From contig NZ_JAFKCV010000007.1 of assembly GCF_017254865.1 (NCBI RefSeq), positions 166,970 through 230,969 of the forward strand: DNA of 64,000 nucleotides. Direction: 5' to 3'. This document shows positions 47,201 to 56,033 of the stretch, piece after piece (positions within the stretch are counted from its first letter, which is position 1; every line of letters begins with the position of its first letter). The translations under genes and the position numbers were made by a program. The DNA is from Bowmanella dokdonensis. Lineage in GTDB: Bacteria > Pseudomonadota > Gammaproteobacteria > Enterobacterales > Alteromonadaceae. Below the pieces are notes generated by a model, which made no database searches, was not told the origin of the DNA, and saw only the letters and a program-made list of their open reading frames with translations.

Positions 47201-47852
47201 GAAAGAAACCTTGTTTGCCTTGTGGCTGGAAGATGATCTGAACGACGAACAACTGGCCGAATTCCGGCAACTGTGCGCAGACGATGACGAGTTTGCCGCC
47301 AGGGTCGCCCTTGGTCGGGATATGCAGCATCAGGCCAAGCATTATCAGCAGGCCGAGGTGCCAAGATGGGTTCCCCCTGCCATCGGAGCTCAAAGCCGGT
47401 CCGGGAGCCCATGGGGATGGGCGGGTTTTGCCCCCTTGTCTTTCGCCACCTCCTTGTTGGCCATCGTCATGGTGCTGCTCAGAGTGGAGGTGCAGGTGCA
47501 AAACAACGCCCTGACCCTGAGTTTTGCCGGGCAGGGACGACAGGCTGAGATCGAACAGGCGGTTGCCGCTCAGTTGGATGATTTCCGCCAGCAACAGCAA
47601 GTGGCGCTGGTGGATTATGCCAGGGATTTACGAGACCAGCAGCAACAAGCCAATACCCAACTGGCCAGCTATCTGCTGACATCCAGCCGAACGGAGCGAC
47701 GTGAGGATTTTGCCGAACTGATTAAATTCGTCAATCAGCAGCGTGCCGATGATCAGGTTTTCTATGCCAGGCAGTTAAACAAGCTTGAGCAGGAACTTTA
47801 CAGCAACACGGAAACGACACCGGTTACACCCGGTAGCGATCCCAACCCTTAG
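47193..47852 (+). CDS. Single-pass membrane protein, probable anti-sigma factor
   Basis: The protein has 219 residues. A cytoplasmic acidic N-terminus (FALWLEDDLNDEQLAEFRQLCADDDEFAARV) resembles the start of many anti-sigma domains but lacks the zinc-binding H-x3-C-x2-C motif. One TM helix lies at about 80-96, followed by a Gln-rich periplasmic helical region. The 8-bp overlap with the sigma gene supports a sigma-binding role, but this is inference. Confidence 0.65.
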   Translation: MSEKETLFALWLEDDLNDEQLAEFRQLCADDDEFAARVALGRDMQHQAKHYQQAEVPRWVPPAIGAQSRSGSPWGWAGFAPLSFATSLLAIVMVLLRVEVQVQNNALTLSFAGQGRQAEIEQAVAAQLDDFRQQQQVALVDYARDLRDQQQQANTQLASYLLTSSRTERREDFAELIKFVNQQRADDQVFYARQLNKLEQELYSNTETTPVTPGSDPNP

Positions 47853-47866
47853 TAAGAGGACTTTCC

Positions 47867-48781
47867 ATGAAAGGCAAGATATTTTCCCTTATGATCGCCG
47901 CCCTGACGGCCCCTCAGCTACAAGCTGCCCAGGATCTGGCAGGCCTGAACAAGGAGCTGGAAATCATGACCGGCATCATGAATACCACCTTGCGACAGGA
48001 CAGGAGCAAGGGCGACATTCGTGTGCGCTCCCTGGACGCCACCTATCTGACAGGTCAGGGGGTGTTGTTTGAGATGAACACCAGTGGTGCAGGCCTGGGC
48101 TTCAGTTTCAATTTCGGCGAATTGTTTGGCGGCGTGCCGCCAGCCCCTGCAGCGCCGGCGGTATCCGGCGGCGACTACCAGTTTCATATCCAGATCGATG
48201 ACGATGAGCTGGACAGCCGTATCGAAGAGGCCATGGAGGTCGCCCGGGATGCGTTGCGGGAAAACCGGGAAAAACTCGGGGAACTGCGTGAACAGGAAAG
48301 AGAACTGGCCTGGGAGATGCGGGAGTACGAGCGGCGTAAGCGGGATCTGGAGTTTGAGAAGCGTCATGCCGAAGGTGAGCGCAAAAAGGATCTGAATCAG
48401 GATACCCAGGAGCTGGAAACAGAGCTGGCGCGCTTGCGCGAGCGACAAAAAGAAGTGGCCCAGTACGCACAGGAACTGGAGAAAGAACAGCAGCAACAGG
48501 CCCTGAAGCAGCAGGAAGCGCTGCAACAGCAGTACAAGTCATTCCTGGCGGGTTTCGAGTCCAATGTAGCCGATGTCCTGTGCAAATACGGAGCCGGGTT
48601 GCGCACCCTGCCGCAGGATGAGCATGTCTCACTGGTGCTGAAGAATTTTATGCAGGATCCTCAGGGTGGCGGCCGCCAGGACAAGATCTATGTGTTCCGC
48701 AACCAGGACGTACAGGCCTGTGTCACCGGTAAACTCAATGCCCAGAAACTGCTGGAGCAGGTCAGGACCTATCAGTTCTGA
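47867..48781 (+). CDS. Periplasmic coiled-coil protein downstream of ECF pair
   Basis: The protein has 304 residues. A signal peptide (MKGKIFSLMIAALTAPQLQA) is followed by a small strand-rich region (SLDATYLTGQGVLFEMNTS), an Ala/Pro linker and a long charged coiled coil (about 110-225). A C-terminal domain with CKYGAGLRTLPQDEHVSLVLKN and a second Cys (VQACVTGKL) could form a disulfide. No family was recognised. It lies 14 bp after the probable anti-sigma gene and ends at a terminator, so it is likely the effector or sensor of that unit. Confidence 0.7.
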   Translation: MKGKIFSLMIAALTAPQLQAAQDLAGLNKELEIMTGIMNTTLRQDRSKGDIRVRSLDATYLTGQGVLFEMNTSGAGLGFSFNFGELFGGVPPAPAAPAVSGGDYQFHIQIDDDELDSRIEEAMEVARDALRENREKLGELREQERELAWEMREYERRKRDLEFEKRHAEGERKKDLNQDTQELETELARLRERQKEVAQYAQELEKEQQQQALKQQEALQQQYKSFLAGFESNVADVLCKYGAGLRTLPQDEHVSLVLKNFMQDPQGGGRQDKIYVFRNQDVQACVTGKLNAQKLLEQVRTYQF

Positions 48782-48786
48782 CACCA

Positions 48787-48812
48787 CGGCGCCCCTGGGC
48801 GCCGTTTTTTTG
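48787..48812 (+). terminator. Intrinsic terminator of the ECF operon
   Basis: CGGCGCC (48787-48793) pairs with GGCGCCG (48798-48804), followed by seven T. It closes the sigma/membrane/coiled-coil operon. Confidence 0.88.
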
Positions 48813-48907
48813 TTTCGACGAGTGCCAGCCTACTGGCCCGATGAGTCCATGACAAACCGGCCCACAGGGGGTAAGCTAGCAGGGTGTAAGTTTTCCGGAC
48901 CCTTTGC

Positions 48908-50032
48908 ATGTCTCAATCCGTGGTTATCAGCGGCAGCGGCCTTTGGACCCCGCCATACAGCATCAGTAACGAAGAACTGGTCGCCAGTTATAACGGCTGG
49001 GCTGACCAGTACAATCGGGACCACCGCCAGGCCATTGAGGCCGGCGAGCTTGAAGCCAAGCCCCACTCCAGCGCCGAGTTTATTGAGAAGGCGTCCGGTA
49101 TCAAAAGCCGCTTTATCTACAGCAAGGAAGGCGTGCTGGATATCGGACGTATGCGCCCCAGCTTTCCCGAACGGGCCGATGAAGAGCTCTCCCAACAGGC
49201 AGAGATCGCCGTCGAAGCGGCAAGACTCGCCCTGGCGGCAGCCAACAAGCAGGCCGGTGAGATAGACGCGGTGATCGTCTCCTGCGCCTACACCCAGCGG
49301 GCGTACCCGGCTATCGCCATCGAAGTGCAGGAAGCCCTGGGTATTGAGGGTTTCGGCTTTGATATGCTGGTGGCCTGCTCGGCGGCCACCTTCGGCCTGC
49401 ACCGGGCCTATGAGATGGTCAAAGCGGGAACGGCCGGCACCGTACTGGTGATCAACCCTGAGCTGGTTTCTCCGCAGATCAACTACAGGGATCGGGACAG
49501 CCATTTTATTTTTGGCGACGTGGCCACGGCTAAGGTGGTGGAGAGGGCTGAAACGGCCCGCGGGCATCATTGCTTCGAGATCCTCAGCACCAGAGCGGTG
49601 ACCAAATTCTCCAACAACATCCGCTCCAATTTCGGTTTTATGAGCCGGGCTCAGGATGTGGATCCCTTTGGTCTGGACAAGCTGTTTCACCAGAATGGCC
49701 GCAGTGTCTTCAAGGAAGTCTGCCCCATGGCCGCTGAGCATTTACAACAGCATGTTCAGCACCATGGCCTGACCACATCGGATATACGCCGCTGGTGGCT
49801 GCATCAGGCCAATATCAATATGAACCTGCTGATTGGCAAAAAACTGCTGGGCCGGGAGGCCACCGCCGATGAAGCCCCCATTGTGCTGGACCGTTATGCC
49901 AATACGGCCTCCGCCGGTTCAATGATTGCCTTTAATCTGCATCATCAGGATATGCTACCCGGTGAGGTGGGCGTGCTTTGCTCCTTCGGCGCAGGCTACT
50001 CCATCGGCAGCCTGGTGATCAGGAAACGTTAG
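48908..50032 (+). CDS. 3-oxoacyl-ACP synthase III-like (FabH family, long form)
   Basis: The protein has 374 residues, about 55 longer than E. coli FabH. The catalytic triad is visible: Cys in DMLVACSAATFG, His in WWLHQANINMN and Asn in YANTASAGSM. The start PPYSISNEELVASYNGW resembles the Pseudomonas PA3286-type enzyme that primes fatty-acid synthesis from beta-oxidation intermediates, so an acyl-CoA substrate longer than acetyl is plausible. It stands alone. Confidence 0.85.
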   Translation: MSQSVVISGSGLWTPPYSISNEELVASYNGWADQYNRDHRQAIEAGELEAKPHSSAEFIEKASGIKSRFIYSKEGVLDIGRMRPSFPERADEELSQQAEIAVEAARLALAAANKQAGEIDAVIVSCAYTQRAYPAIAIEVQEALGIEGFGFDMLVACSAATFGLHRAYEMVKAGTAGTVLVINPELVSPQINYRDRDSHFIFGDVATAKVVERAETARGHHCFEILSTRAVTKFSNNIRSNFGFMSRAQDVDPFGLDKLFHQNGRSVFKEVCPMAAEHLQQHVQHHGLTTSDIRRWWLHQANINMNLLIGKKLLGREATADEAPIVLDRYANTASAGSMIAFNLHHQDMLPGEVGVLCSFGAGYSIGSLVIRKR

Positions 50033-50071
50033 TCGTTTAATGCCGGGGGGAGCGGTTGGTATAAGAGACGG

Positions 50072-50614
50072 TTAAGGCGGGTCCTCGCTGCCACTTCCAG
50101 ACGGCGGGTCGCCGGCCCGCCTATTCATCTGTCCATTGCGGTTACGCCATTCGCTGTACTTGCGATGTACGCCGCGGCGCATGACAACCGAAGAGTTTTC
50201 CAGAAGGTCGATGCCCACCAGCACCACGACCGTCAGCACCGATAATTTAATTGCTGTCATATCATGGCCAAGACCGATACAGACGCCGATCGCAGCCAGC
50301 ATCCAGATAGTTGCCGCCGAGGTGACGCCCAATACTATACCGTCACGTGTCAGTATCACCCCCGCGCCGAGAAAGCCGACTCCGGTAATGACCTGACCTA
50401 TGGTGCGGGAGGGATCTGTGCTGGCATTATTGATGGAAACAGACACGGCAATAAAGACATAGGTACCAAGAACGATAAGGGTAGAGGTGCGAATACCTGC
50501 CGGCTTGCCGCGAAGCTGCCGCTCAAGACCTATGATCAGCCCGCACACCAGGGCGGTAGCGACTTCCTGCCAGCGAAAAGGGCTGATATTCAGCCATGCC
50601 TGCCAATCCCCCAT
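50072..50614 (-). CDS. MgtC/SapB-family membrane protein
   Basis: The protein has 180 residues from the ATG at 50614, preferred because AGGAAA lies just upstream; a more distal ATG at 50632 lacks a ribosome site. The conserved segments CGLIIGLERQLRGKPAGIRTSTLIVLG and TGVGFLGAGVILT identify MgtC. Members are linked to magnesium starvation and to control of the F-ATPase. The C-terminal domain is short. Confidence 0.85.
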   Translation of the reverse strand: MGDWQAWLNISPFRWQEVATALVCGLIIGLERQLRGKPAGIRTSTLIVLGTYVFIAVSVSINNASTDPSRTIGQVITGVGFLGAGVILTRDGIVLGVTSAATIWMLAAIGVCIGLGHDMTAIKLSVLTVVVLVGIDLLENSSVVMRRGVHRKYSEWRNRNGQMNRRAGDPPSGSGSEDPP

Positions 50615-50779
50615 TAGTTTTCCTGACACCATTAGATTAGTAAGTTTTTGTAATATAGCGTGTTTCTAATCAGACAGACAAAACAAAACAGAAGAAGTGT
50701 CAGAATCACTCGGATCACAGTGACATATAGCCCGGGGTTCTTTACCGCTGCGATATTATTGGATGACACTGGACACTCG

Positions 50780-51097
50780 TCACGCCCGGTCATCCACCTT
50801 GCCATGCTTGTTGGTCCAGCTATCCGGGAACTTGCCCTGCAAAACGTAGGAAAAGGCTATCAATTCGGCTATCACCACATAAAGCTCCCGCGGGATCTCC
50901 TGGCCCAGGTCCAGGCTGGTCAGGAAACCGGCCAGATGCTCGTCTTCATGGATCAGTACCCCATGCTCCCTGGCCAGTTCGACAATCTCATCGGCCAGGT
51001 CGCCAAAGCCCTTGGCCACCACTGTGGGGGCCTGCTGTTTATTATCGGCCTGGTATTTGATGCCGACCGCGCTCTTGGGTTTGTCCTGTCTGCTCAT
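50780..51097 (-). CDS. FlhB C-terminal-domain homolog (FlhB2/YlqH-type)
   Basis: The protein has 105 residues from the ATG at 51097, which overlaps the FliK-like stop by 4 bp. It corresponds to the cytoplasmic export-switch domain of FlhB, after its cleavage site: VGIKYQADNKQQAPTVVAKGFGDLADEIVELAREHGV and LGQEIPRELYVVIAELIAFSYVLQG. The membrane part and NPTH self-cleavage motif are absent. Its partner next door is FliK-like. Its role is not established. Confidence 0.85.
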   Translation of the reverse strand: MSRQDKPKSAVGIKYQADNKQQAPTVVAKGFGDLADEIVELAREHGVLIHEDEHLAGFLTSLDLGQEIPRELYVVIAELIAFSYVLQGKFPDSWTNKHGKVDDRA

Positions 51098-53139
51098 GCC
51101 CGGGTCTCGAAGATATGATAGGGACGCTGTTGCAACTGATCGGGAATTTTGCCTAACTGGCACTGACTGTGGTTGACCTGAAGGCCCAGTGAGACCAGGC
51201 GCTTTTTCAGATGGGGAAGAAATTCCAGCACCCGGTTTTTCACCTCGTCATTGGCTGCATAGAAATCCAGTTCCAGTTCGTTATGAAACAGCCTGGCCTT
51301 GGCGAGCAAAGAGCCCGTCTGACCGATATCCAGCTTCATGCTCAGGTGCCACTGGCGATCAGCGTCCTGGCCGGGCCGGCGTTTGTCCCCGGGCGGCGGC
51401 TCGCGGCGAATCAACAGTTCCATTTCCCTTCTGTTTTCGGCAGACCCAACGGGCAGACTGTAGTGAAAGCTGTCCTGCCCCTGTATCTGCGCATCCGCAC
51501 TGGCCGCTTTCTGGCTGGTATGTTGAGCCAGCAGCCGGCCCAGATTACGGATCAGTTGATGGCGCTGCTCCACCTGGGCAAAATCAGTCAGCCCTCGCAT
51601 TGGTGCTGGCTGGGCACTTGTGCTCCTGCTTCCTTCCAGCAAGCTGGTCAAGCCTTCACTCAGACGTTGCACCTGCGCCGCCGTGCGGTTCTGCTGACTG
51701 GCCAGCCTGGAAGCCAGGGACACCTGTAACAGGGTAATCAGGCCGCCGATAAACCCCTGAGAGGCAGCCGGAGTGGTCAGTTGTACCGGATTCATGGTCA
51801 TGGGGGGATGGGTAAAAAGCTGGCGCAGCATCTGTGCATCCTGCTCATTGCCGCCGGGCAGCCCCTGACTGATCTGTTTGCCTATCTGACCGACCAGGGA
51901 AGCCATGGCTGGTGCCAGGCGGTCAGATTCACCCAGGGCCAGTTCTATTCTGCCAAGCAGGGCCGGCGCCGGCTCCTGCTGGCTCTGCAGATGTCGGGTA
52001 AGCTCAATCAACTGCTTGTACAGGGCGCTGTTGAGATCCGCTTTGGCGGCTGCAGTCTGGGTGCTACTGAGGGGCTGGCCCGACAGCGCCCTGTCGGGTG
52101 GCTGTTGTACAGGAGCAACAGCCGTTCTGCTATCCCTGCCCTGGAGTGGTCCGCTCTTATCCGTCGAAATCCCCGGATCCCCGGCTACTGGCAACGGAGC
52201 CTGCCGACCGACGGGCAAGGTTGCTTCCTGTCTGCCTGAGGGCTGCCCGTCTGCACGGGGCAGCCAGGTCTGCAGCTTAGCTGCCTCGGCTTTGCCTAAA
52301 TCCAGGCTGGCCTGTGGCGCGGCCTGTTGGTACTGCAACTGGATCTGGCCCTTGCCGGTGACCAAAAGCTGTACCGAGGAAAGGGGACCGCTGATTTTCT
52401 GCGCCAGGGCGTTGGCCGAAGGCAGGGGAATCTGCTGCAGGTTATGGCGCAGGCCCTCAACCGGCAGGGCCAGTGGCTGGTTCCGGGGCAGCAGCAGGGT
52501 CGCGGGGGACAGCGCCTGAGGGGGGATTTCGACCCTGATGGCCTGGGTTGCAGATCCCTGCAATGGCCTGAGTTGCCACTGCCTGGCATCGGGCTGGTAG
52601 GCCAGCTCCAGCTTCTGACCTGTGCTGAAGCTGGCCGGTGGGGTTGGCAGCACAACATTGAGGCGACTGTCCGCCACCTGCAACACCAGTCGCTGGGCGT
52701 TCTGACTGATCACCGTCGCATCGAGCGTGAGGGCAGAGCTCGGCAGTCGGCTGCTCTCCAGCAGTCTGGGCATCAGGATATCTGCCAGGGCTTTGGGCAC
52801 CAGCGCCGTTTGTTGAGGGCCCTGGTTGATTTGTCTGGACGTATCGGGATAGAAATGCAGCCGGCTGCTGTTATCCGGATCCTGCACCAACTGATAGGAC
52901 TGGCCGCCAGTCAGGACACCAGTCAGACCACTGCTACTGACCACCAGTGGCGCAGGCGGGTTGTTACCCGCCCGTGCGGCACGAGGCGACAGATTAAGTT
53001 GCAACTGGTTGCCCGCCAGATGACTGACCAGCACCTCGGTGGCCTGGCGCAGCAACGGTGCCCCGGCGGCAGCGGGTTGCTGCAACTGCCTGAGCGCGTT
53101 GACCATCTGCTGTTGTGAAGAGAGGAATAATTCTGACAT
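51094..53139 (-). CDS. FliK-like flagellar hook-length control protein
   Basis: The protein has 681 residues. A long Gln/Pro/Ser-rich, low-complexity middle is followed by a C-terminal FliK domain with LIRREPPPGDKRRPGQDADRQWHLSMKLDIGQTGSLLAKARLFHNELELDFYA and FLPHLKKRLVSLGLQV. FliK measures hook length and switches export specificity through FlhB. Its neighbour is a soluble FlhB-C homolog, and no other flagellar gene is in the window, so this is an orphan pair, perhaps a paralog of the main system. Confidence 0.82.
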   Translation of the reverse strand: MSELFLSSQQQMVNALRQLQQPAAAGAPLLRQATEVLVSHLAGNQLQLNLSPRAARAGNNPPAPLVVSSSGLTGVLTGGQSYQLVQDPDNSSRLHFYPDTSRQINQGPQQTALVPKALADILMPRLLESSRLPSSALTLDATVISQNAQRLVLQVADSRLNVVLPTPPASFSTGQKLELAYQPDARQWQLRPLQGSATQAIRVEIPPQALSPATLLLPRNQPLALPVEGLRHNLQQIPLPSANALAQKISGPLSSVQLLVTGKGQIQLQYQQAAPQASLDLGKAEAAKLQTWLPRADGQPSGRQEATLPVGRQAPLPVAGDPGISTDKSGPLQGRDSRTAVAPVQQPPDRALSGQPLSSTQTAAAKADLNSALYKQLIELTRHLQSQQEPAPALLGRIELALGESDRLAPAMASLVGQIGKQISQGLPGGNEQDAQMLRQLFTHPPMTMNPVQLTTPAASQGFIGGLITLLQVSLASRLASQQNRTAAQVQRLSEGLTSLLEGSRSTSAQPAPMRGLTDFAQVEQRHQLIRNLGRLLAQHTSQKAASADAQIQGQDSFHYSLPVGSAENRREMELLIRREPPPGDKRRPGQDADRQWHLSMKLDIGQTGSLLAKARLFHNELELDFYAANDEVKNRVLEFLPHLKKRLVSLGLQVNHSQCQLGKIPDQLQQRPYHIFETRA

Positions 53140-53304
53140 ATCCCATTATCGACCCGAAGTGGCAGTAATTTAAAGTAGTTATCACCGGCCGCTGGCCTGG
53201 AACTGACTCAAAATGACGTTGAATTGGCCCGGCAGTCATATGCCTGGCCAACCGGGCTGTGATATGATTCCGGCCGTTTTTTGCCTGACTGGATAATTGC
53301 CGGT

Positions 53305-53928
53305 TTGTCTCAGCTTTGCGTTAACAATCTTGCCTGTATCAAGCGTGATCGTCTGCTGTTCGATGCTGTCTGCTTTTCCCTGCAGGCCGGAGACATCCTG
53401 CACCTTCAGGGGCCCAACGGGGCGGGCAAGACCAGTCTGCTGAGGATCCTGGTGGGCTTGTCAGAGCCGCAGAGCGGGAGCGTACAATGGCATGGCGCGC
53501 CCATCAGTCAGGATCGGGCGGCTTATCACCGGCAGTTGATCTACTTTGGCCATAAACCGGGTGTTAACCTGGCACTCAGCGCAAGGGAAAACCTGCGTTA
53601 CTGGTGTGATCTGCAAGGCGTGGCGCAACCGCTGGATATCTATTCGCTGCTCGACAGCCTGGGGCTGGTGGGCCTGGAAGATCTGCCTGCCAGCCAGTTG
53701 TCGGCAGGCCAGCAAAGACGTATCGGTCTGGCCCGTCTGTGGCTGAAGTCCGCCAGACTCTGGGTACTGGACGAACCCTTCACCGCCCTGGACCGTCACG
53801 CCGTCACCCTGCTCAAACAGAGAATGCAGATGCATCTGGGGGAAGGGGGCATGATAGTGCTCACTTCCCATCAGAGCCTGGAGTGGGCGGGACAGTTAAA
53901 AACATTGCATCTGGAGTATCGGATTTGA
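53305..53928 (+). CDS. ccmA: Heme exporter ATPase CcmA
   Basis: The protein has 207 residues when started at the TTG at 53305, equal to E. coli CcmA; a TTG eight codons upstream is possible. Walker A GPNGAGKTS, signature LSAGQQRRIGLARL and Walker B LWVLDEPFTALD are present. It drives the CcmABCD complex that releases holo-CcmE for cytochrome c assembly. ccmB overlaps its stop by 4 bp. Confidence 0.93.
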   Translation: MSQLCVNNLACIKRDRLLFDAVCFSLQAGDILHLQGPNGAGKTSLLRILVGLSEPQSGSVQWHGAPISQDRAAYHRQLIYFGHKPGVNLALSARENLRYWCDLQGVAQPLDIYSLLDSLGLVGLEDLPASQLSAGQQRRIGLARLWLKSARLWVLDEPFTALDRHAVTLLKQRMQMHLGEGGMIVLTSHQSLEWAGQLKTLHLEYRI

Positions 53929-54593
53929 CCGCCAAGCTGACAGGACTGCTGCGCCGCGACCTGGCTCTTGCTTACCGGCAAAAGGCCGAGTTGATGCAGC
54001 CGCTGATCTTCTTTTTGATTGTCATCAGTCTTTTCCCTCTGGGGGTGGGGCCGGGGCCGCAAACCCTGCAGAAAATCGGTCCGGGGGTGATCTGGGTGGC
54101 CGTGTTGTTGTCGTCCCTGCTGGGCATGGAGCGGCTGTTCCGTGATGATTTCAATGACGGCTGGCTCGAGCAGATGATGCTCAGCGGTTTGCCGCTCAGC
54201 CTGGTGGTTCTGATCAAAGTCGCCGCCCACTGGCTGACCTGCATCCTCCCCCTGCTGCTGGTCTCTCCTTTGCTGGCGCTGTTTTTGAACCTGACGCCGC
54301 CTATGTATCAGGCCTTGTTGCTCAGTTTGTTGCTGGGCACGCCGCTGCTCAGTCTGGTGGGCGCCACCGGGGTGGCGCTGACCCTGGGGTTGCAGCGCGG
54401 CGGCGTGCTGTTGTCGTTATTGTTACTGCCCCTTTTGGTGCCGCTGCTGATTTTTGCCACCTCGGCGGTGGATGCGGCGGCCCTGCAACTTTCTTATAAT
54501 GGGCAGCTCGCCATTATTGGCGCGTTGTTTTTACTGGCCCTGGCCCTGACCCCGCTGGCCACGGCCCATGCTTTGAGAGTGAGTCAGAACTGA
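53925..54593 (+). CDS. ccmB: Heme exporter membrane protein CcmB
   Basis: The protein has 222 residues from the TTG at 53925, which overlaps the ccmA stop (TTGA) and gives the family length. Six TM helices are seen. Segments LLRRDLALAYRQKAELMQPLIFFLIV and GMERLFRDDFNDGWLEQMM are typical. It is the membrane part of the CcmAB transporter. Confidence 0.93.
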   Translation: MTAKLTGLLRRDLALAYRQKAELMQPLIFFLIVISLFPLGVGPGPQTLQKIGPGVIWVAVLLSSLLGMERLFRDDFNDGWLEQMMLSGLPLSLVVLIKVAAHWLTCILPLLLVSPLLALFLNLTPPMYQALLLSLLLGTPLLSLVGATGVALTLGLQRGGVLLSLLLLPLLVPLLIFATSAVDAAALQLSYNGQLAIIGALFLLALALTPLATAHALRVSQN

Positions 54594-55342
54594 TGTGGAA
54601 GTGGTTGCATCCCTATGCCAAAACCGAGCAGGCTTACCGGCTCTGTTCGACCCTGTTGCCCTGGTTTGCCGTGGCCAGCTTGCTGTGCCTGATCCCCGGT
54701 CTCATCTGGGGACTGGCTTATGCACCGGCAGACTACCAGCAGGGAGATTCGTTTCGCATCATCTACCTGCATGTGCCCAGCGCCATTCTGTCTATGGGGG
54801 CCTACAGCGCCATGGCCGTGGCTGCCTTTATCGGCCTGGTCTGGCAGATTCGCAGCGCCGACATGGCGGTGGCCGCCATCGCCCCGGTCGGCGCAGTCAT
54901 GACTTTTATTGCCCTGTTTACCGGCGCCGCCTGGGGCAAGCCCATGTGGGGCACCTGGTGGGTCTGGGATGCCCGGCTCACCTCCGAACTGATCCTGCTG
55001 TTTCTGTATCTGGGGGTCATTGCCCTGTACCAGTCCTTCGAAGACAAGCAGCAGGGCAGCAAGGCCGCCGGTATTATGGCCCTGGTCGGGGTGGTCAACC
55101 TGCCGATTATCCATTATTCGGTGGAGTGGTGGAACACCCTGCACCAGGGCGCCACCATCACCAAGTTCGGCAAGCCGTCCATCGCCCCTGACATGCTCTG
55201 GCCTTTGCTGCTATGTCTTGCCGGACTGGCTTTTGTCGTCGGGGCCCTGAGTCTGTATCGCCTGCAGACCGAGATGCTGCGCCGGGAACTGCACCGTCCC
55301 TGGGTGCAGAAACTGGCAGGGGGAAATAGCGATGCAGTTTGA
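54593..55342 (+). CDS. ccmC: Heme-handling protein CcmC
   Basis: The protein has 249 residues with six TM helices and the tryptophan-rich heme motif WGTWWVWDARLTSEL. Two conserved periplasmic histidines lie in YLHVPSA and the VNLPIIHYSVEWWN region. It loads heme onto CcmE. The ATG overlaps the ccmB stop by one base. Confidence 0.96.
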   Translation: MWKWLHPYAKTEQAYRLCSTLLPWFAVASLLCLIPGLIWGLAYAPADYQQGDSFRIIYLHVPSAILSMGAYSAMAVAAFIGLVWQIRSADMAVAAIAPVGAVMTFIALFTGAAWGKPMWGTWWVWDARLTSELILLFLYLGVIALYQSFEDKQQGSKAAGIMALVGVVNLPIIHYSVEWWNTLHQGATITKFGKPSIAPDMLWPLLLCLAGLAFVVGALSLYRLQTEMLRRELHRPWVQKLAGGNSDAV

Positions 55343-55571
55343 CAGCTGGCAGGCCTTCTGGGCCATGGGCGGATACGGATTTTATGTGTGGCTGGCCTTT
55401 GCCGTCAGCCTGCTGGCCCTGATAGTGCTGATTGGACACAGCCTGATCAGCCGACGCAACCTGGTCCGGCTGATCGGCCGGGAACAACAACGGCTGGCGC
55501 GTATCAAACGCAGCCAGGCCAGACGCCAAACAGCAGACCAATTTGAGGTAGACGATGAACCCCAGACGTAA
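55332..55571 (+). CDS. ccmD: CcmD small membrane protein
   Basis: The protein has 79 residues. One TM helix ([24 protein letters not shown]) is followed by a basic cytoplasmic tail. It helps release holo-CcmE from CcmABC. It overlaps ccmC by 11 bp and ccmE by 17 bp. Confidence 0.9.
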   Translation: MQFDSWQAFWAMGGYGFYVWLAFAVSLLALIVLIGHSLISRRNLVRLIGREQQRLARIKRSQARRQTADQFEVDDEPQT

Positions 55572-56022
55572 GCAGAGACTGATTGCGGTATCCACGGTGG
55601 TGGTGGTCATAGGAGCCGCTATCGGCCTTATGCTGTATGCCCTGGGCCAGAATATCGATCTTTTCTACACTCCCAGCGAAATCGTGCAGGGCAAGGACGG
55701 GGTCAAGCCACGGGTGGGCCAGCGCCTGAGGGTGGGGGGGCTGGTGGTGCCGGGGTCGGTCAAACGGGATGAAAACAGCCTGGCGGTGACCTTCGATCTG
55801 GTGGATACGGGACCCATAGTCCAGGTCAGCTACCAGGGCATACTGCCGGACCTGTTCCGTGAGGGACAGGGGATTGTGGCGACGGGCCATCTGAGCGCCG
55901 CCAACCAGATCCTCGCCGAGGAAGTGCTGGCCAAGCATGATGAAGAGTACATGCCGCCGGAGCTGGCAGAAGCCATGAAGGGCATCAAACACGTCAAACC
56001 CCAAGATGCCAATTACAACTGA
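55555..56022 (+). CDS. ccmE: Periplasmic heme chaperone CcmE
   Basis: The protein has 155 residues. The N-terminal anchor ([22 protein letters not shown]) is followed by an OB-fold. The covalent heme histidine is in [12 protein letters not shown], with the partner Tyr four residues later. It carries heme to CcmF/H. ccmF follows after 11 bp. Confidence 0.96.
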   Translation: MNPRRKQRLIAVSTVVVVIGAAIGLMLYALGQNIDLFYTPSEIVQGKDGVKPRVGQRLRVGGLVVPGSVKRDENSLAVTFDLVDTGPIVQVSYQGILPDLFREGQGIVATGHLSAANQILAEEVLAKHDEEYMPPELAEAMKGIKHVKPQDANYN

Positions 56023-56033
56023 CAGGAGTTGAG

